Shown here in pieces: positions 56,003-64,000 of a stretch of DNA of 64,000 nucleotides. The position numbers were made by a program, and so were the translations under genes. The notes beneath the pieces were generated by a model. The model ran no database searches. It saw only the letters and a list, made by a program, of their open reading frames with translations, and was not told the origin of the DNA. This DNA is from Budorcas taxicolor (Eukaryota > Chordata > Mammalia > Artiodactyla > Bovidae). The first letter of the stretch is position 1, and each line of letters begins with the position of its first letter. The stretch spans positions 113,425,622-113,489,621 of the forward strand of contig NC_068920.1 of assembly GCF_023091745.1 (NCBI RefSeq), written 5' to 3'.

Positions 56003-57056
56003 AGCACAGTTGGAATCAAGATTGCCAGGAGAACTATCAATAACCTCAGACATGCAAATAATACCACACTTAGGGCAGAAAGTGAAGAAGAACTAAAGAG
56101 CCTCTTGATGAAAGTGAAAGAGGAGAGTGAAAAGTTGGCTTAAAACTCAACATTCAGAAAACAAAGATCATGGCATCCGGTCCCATCACTTCATGGGAAA
56201 TAGATGGGGAAACAGTGGAAACAAAGACAGACTCTATTTTGGGGGGCTCCAAAATCACTGCAGATGGTGATTGTAGCCATGAAATTAAAAGACACTTCCT
56301 CCTTGGAAGAAAAGTTATGACCAACCTAGGCATCATATTTAAAAGCAGAGATATTACTTTGCCAACAAAGGTCTGTCTAGTCAAAGCTTTGCTTTTTCCA
56401 GTAGTCATGTATGGATGTGAGAGTTGAACTATAAAGAAAGCTTAGTGCCAAAGAACTGATGCTTTTGATCTGGGGAGCTGGAGAAGGCTCTTGAGAGTCC
56501 CTTGGACTGCAAGGAAATCCAATCAGTCCATCCTAAAGGAAATCAGTCCTGAGTATTCATTGGAAGGACTGATGCTGAAGCTGAAACTCCAATACTTTGG
56601 CCCCCTGATGTGAAGAACTGACTCATTGTAAAAGACCTTGATTATGGGAAAGATTGAAGGTGGGAGGAGAAGGGGATGGCAGAGAATGAGATCATTGGAT
56701 GGCATCACCAAATGAATGGACATGAATTTGAATAACCTCTGGGAGTTGGTGATGGGCAGGGAAGCCTGGCATGCTGTAGTCCATAGGGTTGCAAAGAGTC
56801 AGATATGACTGAGTAACTGAATGGAACTGAATTGTATATGTCAATCCCAATTCCAAAATTTATCCTTCATTCCTTCCCCTACCTGGTAACTATAAGTTTG
56901 TTTGCTACATCTATGATTCTATTTCTGTTTTGTAAATAAGTTCATTTCATCCCCTTTATTAGATTCCACATGTAAGTGATATCATATGATATTTGTCCTT
57001 CTCTGTCTAACTTTTTTCACTCAGTATGATAATCTCTAGGTCCATCTGCCTCCATT

Positions 57057-57260
57057 CAGTTCAGTTCAGTTCTGTCACTCAGTCGTGTCTGACTCTTTGC
57101 AACACCATGGACCGCAGCACGCCAGGCCTCCCTGTCCATCATCAACTCCTGGAGTTTACCCAAACTCGTGTCCATTGAGTCGGTGATGCCATCCAACCAT
57201 CTCACCCTTGTTGTCCCCTTCTCCTCTTGCCTTCAATCTTTCCCAGCATCAGGGTCTTTT
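57057..57260 (-). mobile_element. BovB 3' fragment nested in L1, minus strand
   Basis: CAGTTCAGTTCAGTTCTGTC through TTTCCCAGCATCAGGGTC, about 200 bases from the 3' end of BovB, sits within the L1 3' UTR. L1 sequence resumes at 57261. Confidence 0.92.
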
Positions 57261-57689
57261 CATGCATATGGCATTATATTGTTCTTCTTTGTAGCTATAT
57301 GTATGTATGTACCATATCTTCTTTACCCATTCATTTAGCAATGAACATTTAGGTGTTTTTCATGTCCTGGCCATTGTAAATAGTGCTAAATTAACATTGT
57401 GGTGCATGTATTTTTTTTTTTCAAATTATGTTTTTTTCTGTGTATATACCCTGAAGCAAGTTTACTGCACTATATGGTAGTTCTATTTTTTGTCTTTTAA
57501 AGAACCGCCATTCTGTTCTTCACAATAACTGCACCAATTTACATTCCCACCAACAGTGAAGGAAGGCTCCCGTTTCACCACCCTCTTCATTATTTATGGT
57601 TTGTAGATTTTTTGATGATGGCCATTCTGACTGGTGTGAGGTGATACATCATTGTAATTTTTATTTCCGTTTCTCATAATAACATTCTT

Positions 57690-59470
57690 TTTATGCAAAT
57701 TCAAGATTGTAACAAAGAATTTTAATTCTCTCTGAAGGACTTCCAACTCTTCTTGTATTTCCCTATTGTATGTGCATCTAGTTCTGATACTTGCTTTGTC
57801 TCTTCATACTATTTTTTCTTGCCTTATGTTATACTTTGTAAGTTTCATTGAAAGCTGGTGTGATGTATCAGATAATAAGAACTGATTCAAACAGGTTTTT
57901 TCACTGAACTTTCATTTTAGTCTGGCTAGAAATTGGACTATTTTTAACATTTCTTGTCATTATAATTGTCAGAGACATTAATATCCTCTGAAGTCCTTTC
58001 TTTTGTCTCCTCATTTTTCCCTAGGCTACTTTGAATTCAGAAATTTGTAATTATTTTAAAAATTATTAACTGATATTATATTGGTGGTTTTTTTTTTTTG
58101 ATATAGTGGTAAATTGTGGAGGAAGTGGAAACATTTCGTAAACTTGACTATATTTCAGTCATTTAATGGAAATGTGTTCTTGGGCTGTGACAGTCACAAT
58201 TGATTCTTATCTTTTCACCTCCCCTTTAGATGAGAAAATACGTGTTAAATAATGTATTTGATCTAGTTTGGTAAATTTTTTGCTATTATCTCCTTAAAGT
58301 TTTTTTTCTGTGCATTTCTCTCTTCTCCTTCTGGGACTCCTATTATGTGTACGTTGATGTCCCATAGGTTTCTGAGTTCCTGTTAATTTTCTTTTTTTCT
58401 ATCAGATTAGGTAATCTCCATTGGCCTGCATTCAAGTCGTTCAAGTTGACAGATTGTTTCTTTTTCCCACTTAAAATTTGCTTTTGAGTCTTTCTGGTAA
58501 TTTTTTTGTTCATTTTTATTATTATACCTTTCAACTATAGATTTCATGTTTAGGAGTTTTTTTTTTAATAATCTCTCTCTTTATTGATAGTTTTCTTTTT
58601 GAATGAGAGATTGTTTTCATACTTTAATTCTTTAGTCACGTTGTATGTTAGTTCTTGGAACATATTTATGTAACAGCTGATTTAGTTTTTGTTTACTCTG
58701 TCCAGTGTTTGAACTTTCTCAGGAATGGTTTCTATTGACTGCTTTGTTTTTGTTCTGTGTGTGAGTCACACGGACTTGTTTCATTGTATGTCTCATATTT
58801 TTTTGCAATAACGTAATGTGATGATTTCAGAAATCAGACCCTCCTTCAGAATTCATTGTTATTCTTATTTGAACATTTTAAAGTCCCTTATGAACAATAT
58901 ATTCCCCGTTTTTAGTTTTTTTTTTTTTTTCTTGTATTCCTTATTTTTTGGTCAAATATTTGTTGGCTATAATTTGTAATCCTATCTCAAGCAAATGAGA
59001 CATTTAGCAGTTGTCACTGATAATTTTCAATAAATAGTATGTAGGGAATGCTCTTTGTACGAAGGAAGTTCTGAGTCATAGCAAATAAAGGCAACTCTGA
59101 GAATGAAACCTTTAAATTAACTGCCAGGCTGGTCAAATAGTGACTCCTCTCTTGGGTTGGCATTTTGAAGACTTCCAAATTCATATGGCTCTCCAACAGC
59201 TATGCTTATGGTTTTCATAGTAACTTAGTTGTTAGTTGTTGGTTTCCTGGGGGTAGTACAAGTTAAAATGCCACAAGATGTACACACGTCAAGCAAGTTT
59301 CTCTCATTTTCTTGAGTAAATTTTACTTAGATTGTTGCAAGTCTTTGATTAATTCAAATAGCTTTGAAAATGTTGGTTCATTAATTTTGCTAGTGGTCTT
59401 ATTGCTTTTATGAAGGGCTACATTACTGGAGGTCTTGCTTCTGCCTTGCCCGAAGTGAGACCTTCATAGT
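57690..59470 (-). mobile_element. L1M 5' region, antisense
   Basis: TCTCTTCTCCTTCTGGGACTCC, CTATTATGTGTACGTTGATG, TCTCTCTTTATTGATAGTTTTC and TTTCTCAGGAATGGTTTC match, in order, the reverse complement of the L1M 5' UTR/ORF1 area (firm at 58250-58830). CTTATTGCTTTTATGAAGGGC near 59400 suggests it reaches about 59470. No frame survives. Confidence 0.65.
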
Positions 59471-59779
59471 AATTTTCATAGATAAAGTGCTGCCTCCTAT
59501 TAAGGTATTTTATATAACATCCTCTCAATTCCATACATTTCTGTAAGCATGGCAATACACACCTTATAAAAATTCCTTCAAAGTTACCAAAAATGTGATT
59601 TGCTTACCAGTATCATTGATTCATTTCATGTGTGGGATATGATACAATGTTAGGTAAATTTAAACATTAAAAAGATTACCTACACAAACTTTTCATTCTA
59701 GAAGAAAGTAGAACACAGTTCAGGCTTTATGGTACTTAGGTTAGAATGTTGTTATATCACTTACTAGTTTTGAAGCCAT

Positions 59780-61341
59780 CAGTTCAGTTCAACTCAGTTC
59801 AGTCACTCAGTCGTGTCAGACTCTTTGCAACCCCATGAATCACAGCACACCAGGCCTCACTGTCCATCACCAACTCCCGGAGTTCACCCAAACTCATGTC
59901 CATCGAGTTGGTGATGCCATCCAGCAATTTCACACTCTGCCGTCCCCTTCTCCTCCTGCCTCCAATCTCTCCAAGCATCAGATTCTTTTCCAATGAGTCA
60001 ACTCTTTGGATGAGGTAGCCAAAGTATTGGAATTTCACTTTCAGAATCAGTCCTTCCAATGAACACCCAAGACTGATCTCCTTTAAGATGGATTGGTTGG
60101 TCTCTATGCAGTCCAAGGGACTCTCAAGAGTCTTCTCCAGCACCACAGTTCAAAAGCATCAATTCTTCAGTTCTCAGCGTTCTTCACAGTCCATCTCTCA
60201 CATCCATACATGACCACTAGAAAAACTATAGCCTTGACTAGACGGACCTCTGTTGGCAAAGTAATATCTCTGCTTTTTAATATGCTGTATAGGTTGGTCA
60301 TAACTTTCCTTCCAAGGAGTAAGTGTTTTTTTAATTTCATGGCTGCAATTACCATCTGCAGTGATTTTGGAACCCCCAAAAATAAAGTCTGCCACTGTTT
60401 CCACTGATTTCCCATCTATTTCCCATGAAGTGATGGGACCAGATGCCATGATCTTCATTTTCTGAATGTTGAGCTTTAAGCCAACTTTTTCACTCTCCTC
60501 TTTTACAGTCAATCAAGAGGCTTTTTAGTTCCTCTTCACTTTCTGCCATAAGAGTGGTGTCATCTGCATATCTGAGGTTATTGATATTTCTCCTGGAAAT
60601 CATGATTCCAGCTTGTGCTTCTTCCAGCCCAGCATTTCTCATGATGTACCCTGCATAGAAGTTAAATAAGCAGGGTGACAGTATATGGCCTTGATGTACT
60701 CCTTTTCGTATTTGGAACCAGTCTGTTGTTCCATGTCCAGTTCTAACTGCTGCTTCCTTAGCTGCATATAGGTTTCTCAAGAGGCAGGTCAGGTGGTCTG
60801 GTATTCCCATCTCTTTCAGAATTTTTCACAGTTTATTGTGATCCACACAGTCAAAAGCTTTGGCATAGTCAATAAAGCAGAAATAGATGTTTTTCTGGAA
60901 GTGTCTTGCTTTTTCCATGATCCAGTGGATGTTGGCAATTTGATCTCTGGTTCCTCTGCCTTTTCTAAAACCAGCTTGAACATCTGGAATTTCATGGTTC
61001 ACATACTGCTGAAGCCTGGCTTGGAGAATTTTGAGCATTACTTTACTAGTGTGTGAGATGGGTACAATTGTCCAGTAGTTTGAGCATTCTTTGGCATTGC
61101 CTTTCTTTGGGATTGGAATGAAAACTGACCTTTTCCAGTCCTGTGGGCACTGCTGAGTTTTTCAAATTTTCTGACATATTGAGTGCAGCACTTTCACAGC
61201 ATCATCTTTCAGGATATGAAATAGCTCAACAGAATTCTATCACCTCCACTAGCTTTGTTCATAGTGATGTTTTCTAAGGCCCACTTGGCTTCACATTTCA
61301 GGAGACCTGGCTCTAGGTGAGTGATCACAACCTTATGATTA
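59780..61341 (-). mobile_element. BovB LINE, 5'-truncated, perfect 10-bp target duplication
   Basis: Tail at 59780 and 5' end in the N-terminal RT region at AGTGATCACAACCTTATGAT. TTGAAGCCAT is exact at 59770-59779 and 61342-61351. YADD is intact in the 106-codon minus-strand stretch 60490-60810, and RT fingers are open at 60826-61038 (VQAGFRKGRGTRDQIANIHW). Frameshifts separate these. Confidence 0.96.
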
Positions 61342-61457
61342 TTGAAGCCATATACAAATCATATAATCTTCCAATTTTTGTCTCAAATATAAAATTTTAA
61401 AAATAAAACAGAAAATTTAGACAGAAAATTTAAGCTTTCTGTGATGATGTTAGAGAA

Positions 61458-61803
61458 CACTCTTGAGAGTCCCTTGGACTGCAAGGAGATCCAACCAGTC
61501 CATCCTAAAGGAGATCAGTACTGGGTGTTCTTTGGAAGGACTGATGTTGAAGCTGAAATTTCAATACTTTGACCACCGGATGCAAAGAGCTGACTCGTTT
61601 GAAAAGATCCTTATGCTGGGAAAGATTGAAGGCAGGAGGAGGGGACGACAGAGGATGAGATGGTTGAAAAGCATCACCGACTCAATGGTCATGGGTTTGG
61701 GTGGACACTGGGGGTTGGTGATGGACAGGGAGGCCTGGCCATGCGGTGGTTCATGAGGTCACAAAGAGTTGGACTTGACCGAGCAATTGAACTGAACTGA
61801 ACT
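61458..61803 (+). mobile_element. BovB 3' fragment, plus strand
   Basis: ACACTCTTGAGAGTCCCTTGG to the CTGAA tail. A 97-codon frame (61463-61756) carries the C-terminal residues RRGRQRMRWLKSITDSMVMG. It faces the previous BovB head to head. Confidence 0.92.
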
Positions 61804-62439
61804 CTGACGGTACCTTTCCAATTGATTAGTCCCTTTTTCCACACCAAACACTCTCTCTTCTCTTTCTCTCTCCCTCCCACTCTCCATCTTTCTTTCCTTC
61901 TCCTTCTATATCTCCCTATCAGTCTTTCTTTATTTTCCTAGTATAGTCATATATACAATGTACTTCCCATGGGTTCTACATATCCATGGGTTCCATATGG
62001 GAAGATGGCCAGTGCTTCATTGTATCCAGATTAGGAACCCTGTGGATTTTGTTGGTTTTCTACCTAATCTTTCAACAAGAGATGACTGAATACCTATATT
62101 GGAATAATTTTAATCCTTTTGACTGCTTCATTCTGTAACTTTTATTGAGGATCTACCTGTGTGCTCAAGCGAAAAGTAAAAATATAATCATATGTTTCTT
62201 TATGAGAGCTATTCTATCTGTTAAACTTAGTTTTCCTAATATAGGTATTACCATTTAGCAGGCTGGGGCAAGACACATTCATGCAATCTTTTCCTTGCCA
62301 ATTTGGAACCTAAGCCATTTTCAAAACCTAGCTGCCATTCTTCCATGATCTCTTGACCATCTGTTCCCTAAAATTTTAAATCATCTAACTAAATTTCAAC
62401 TAAGATGTAACCCAAATTACTTGGGAGAGCCAAGATGTG
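61804..62439. other. Unassigned sequence with a CT-rich tract
   Basis: A pyrimidine tract lies at about 61848-61920. Nothing else is recognised. Confidence 0.45.
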
Positions 62440-62710
62440 TATTGTGGGTTCATAAATAGTAAGAATGATATAATATATGTGATTATAGACTTAGAAGCTA
62501 GATTAGACTCAAATATCTCTTATTCCATATGAGCCTGTGATTATAATTAAGTTACTTAAATGTATTGGTTTTCAGTTTCCTGATATATAAAAAGGAATGA
62601 TAAAAATACTTATGTCATAAAGTAGTTGTGAGAATCAAGTAAATTAATATAAGAAAACTAGAAAATTTATAGACACTGAAGATGCTTGGAATTATCATAT
62701 AATAATTATT
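62440..62710 (+). mobile_element. MIR SINE, sense
   Basis: GTTTTCAGTTTCCTGATATA, GTAGTTGTGAGAATCAAGTA and the following region match the core and 3' part of MIR. The head is weak, so the left edge is uncertain. Confidence 0.6.
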
Positions 62711-62898
62711 ATATATAACACTGGGTGACAGATATAATTATTGTCTTATAAAAATGAGAAAATTTAGTCTAAGTTCTTAGACCACTTAGTCTGCTGTTTC
62801 ACATTACTGCATTTCTGCCACATCTCAGGCAATTATATTCTGAAGCAAAGTTAAATAAATAAACACATCTAATACAGTCATATTTTGCATTGATTTTC

Positions 62899-63303
62899 TG
62901 AAGGGTTAATAGGGTAGCAGAGATGTGCCTGCAAATGGGTCTCTCTGCTCAGGCTGAACGTGCTTGCAAACGAGGCCTTCTCCCAAAGAGTCTGGACACA
63001 GCCTTGAGTTTAATGGTCCCTTGCAAACGAGGGAGCATTCCCTTCTTGTGATAAGAAGGAAAAGAAAGCTTTGGACAGACTCTGCAGTAGACAGGGATTT
63101 CACTCCCCTTGCTGTACGATAACATGTATGCACCTGCGCTGTACTGAAAAGGCTTATTCATGCAGTCTGGAATTCTGCCTAGGGGGCTTTATAATAATAA
63201 ACCACAAATCGTTTGTGCAGTTCTGTTCCTCCGGCCGGAGTGTGTATTGTCTGTCTCTCGTGTGTCTCGTGTGTTTTGTCTTTGTGTCATTTCCTTCGCA
63301 ACA
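62899..63303 (+). mobile_element. Probable endogenous retroviral solo LTR
   Basis: A 405-bp block starting TGAAGGG and ending CGCAACA, with TTTTC at 62894-62898 and 63304-63308 as a perfect 5-bp target duplication. It has a TTTATAATAATAAACC segment (about 63188-63202) combining a TATA-like and an AATAAA signal, then a CpG-containing R/U5-like tail with CTCGTGTGTCTCGTGTG. It is more GC-rich than its surroundings. I see no retroviral genes beside it. The class is not certain. Confidence 0.6.
63196..63201 (+). terminator. Polyadenylation signal of the second LTR
   Basis: AATAAA within TAATAATAAACC, followed about 15-20 bases on by a G/T-rich stretch, as in an LTR R region. Confidence 0.45.
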
Positions 63304-63308
63304 TTTTC

Positions 63309-64000
63309 CAAAATCAAAATCGAAAAGACTTCTTCTCCTAGACATTGATGGAAAAATTTTAGAGAGAGAAGAAAGGTATAAAGTCAGACAGTAACTTAAA
63401 ACATTTCTGTTTCTCACTTTTGACAAGTGAAGGCTATCAGAACAAACATGTTTCACAATTCACAATTTGTTTTCCAAAACTAAGTTCCCTTTACCTCTTC
63501 CTAATCAATGTTAGTTACCTCTTCCCTTAGATTTCCCTATGAGCTCAGATCTATCAAAAACCTATTTCAATCTTCTCCCCTTCTTACAAGTAATAAGTAA
63601 GTGACTAAAACACAGCCAATCTCTATTCTTAGGATGATGTCTCTGCTAGAATTCCCCACAGTTTGGGCCCTTGCAACTGGGATATTGACATAACAGATTC
63701 AAATTGAAATTGTGACTATTTTCAGAAAAAATTCTGGTGAACTGATCTATATGACATATATCTCATTTCTAGTTTCTGCCCTTTCTGAACTTCCCTCCTG
63801 ACATTCTAACTTCTTGACTACTGTATGTCTTTGTATCTCCAGTAACCACAGCCTTTTCATCTCTCTGTTTATGTGCCTCATGTCTCAGTCATGTCTTTTT
63901 CATGTGTTTTACCTTAGGACACAGTCATTTCCACCCATGAAGTCCCAGGGGATAATAAAGACACCCAAAGGAATTAAATGCATTTAACTACTTAAAATAT
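63309..64000. other. Unassigned sequence
   Basis: Right end of the window; no repeat, RNA or gene that I can support. Confidence 0.4.

Larger units (their letters stand above)
54841..56831 (+). mobile_element. BovB LINE, 5'-truncated, nested in L1
   Basis: Sense BovB from AGAGTGCTTGAGGAACTATG in the linker to the tail. L1 text continues on both sides. Edge sequences TTGTGTAC and TTGTATAT may be a decayed target duplication. Older subfamily, with many changes. The catalytic box has decayed to HANN. Confidence 0.93.
54640..57690 (-). mobile_element. L1 3' part, antisense, interrupted by two BovBs
   Basis: The L1 3' UTR begins at TTTTTATTGAAGTATAGTTG (54640), pauses at 54840, resumes at GTATATGTCAATCCCAATTCC (56832), pauses at 57056, resumes at CATGCATATGGCATTATATTG and continues to about 57690, where the text matches the end of ORF2 and start of the 3' UTR (CCAACAGTGAAGGAAGGCTCC). 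It is one element with two later insertions. L1's own sequence is about 850 bases. Confidence 0.85.

Noticed and set aside
1..64000. A tRNA gene suggested by A-box and B-box motifs
   Set aside because: All such motifs found (for example 17806 and 17848) are in Bov-tA SINE heads. I saw no intact cloverleaf outside SINEs.
1..64000. CRISPR-like or phage-like arrays from the many spaced repeats
   Set aside because: The spaced repeats are CTGAA tails, microsatellites and transposon copies in a mammalian setting. There are no regular spacers.
1..64000. A new multi-gene biological system
   Set aside because: No host coding gene is present and every interpretable frame is part of a decayed element. 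The real interest is in chimeric and nested retrotransposition.

Overview
This window looks like nuclear DNA of a ruminant, most likely a bovid. The evidence is the repeat content: BovB (RTE-class) LINE copies with their (CTGAA)n tail, Bov-tA and BOV-A SINEs made of a tRNA-like head joined to a BovB-derived 3' part, a CHR-type cetartiodactyl SINE, cetartiodactyl L1, and older repeats shared by placental mammals (L1M, MLT1, MIR, Tigger1). I find no host protein-coding gene, no structural RNA gene and nothing prokaryotic. Every long open frame I can interpret is a decayed piece of a transposable element.

Layout. 1-353 is unassigned. 367-4265 is the longest BovB, on the minus strand, with a CpG-rich tandem-repeat 5' end. 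4287-6305 is L1 and L1M debris with a SINE. 6318-7180 holds a SINE/BovB chimera, a BOV-A monomer and an MLT1 piece. 7344-10925 is a Tigger1 DNA transposon split by a BovB and a SINE. 11085-13464 is old repeats and quiet sequence. 13494-15107 is two BovB pieces with a SINE between them. 15690-20363 is SINEs, an MLT1, L1M pieces and a BovB. 21414-27545 is a dense BovB cluster containing a nested, oppositely oriented copy and an inverted pair. 27928-31932 is tandem SINEs and BovB pieces, including one of the better preserved RT frames. 32165-33505 is an MLT1 split by a probable class II endogenous-retroviral solo LTR. 33951-39515 is three more BovB copies and an MLT1-like region. 39672-46157 is SINEs, L1M, a twin-primed (5'-inverted) L1 with a BovB nested in its 3' UTR, and another BovB fragment. 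46167-54412 is mostly quiet sequence with SINEs, two BovBs and microsatellites. 54640-59470 is an antisense L1 carrying two BovB insertions, followed by an L1M 5' region. 59780-61803 is two head-to-head BovBs. 62899-63303 is a second probable solo LTR. The end of the window is unassigned.

By my own boundaries about 24 BovB insertions cover roughly 27 kb, near 42 percent of the window. Where both edges are readable, target-site duplications of about 9-16 bp confirm retrotransposition. The nesting gives a relative order: L1M, MLT1, MIR and Tigger1 are oldest, cetartiodactyl L1 follows, and BovB and Bov SINEs landed inside them. All family names come from memory of consensus sequences and not from a database search; boundaries are usually good to a few bases for BovB and SINEs and to tens of bases for old repeats.
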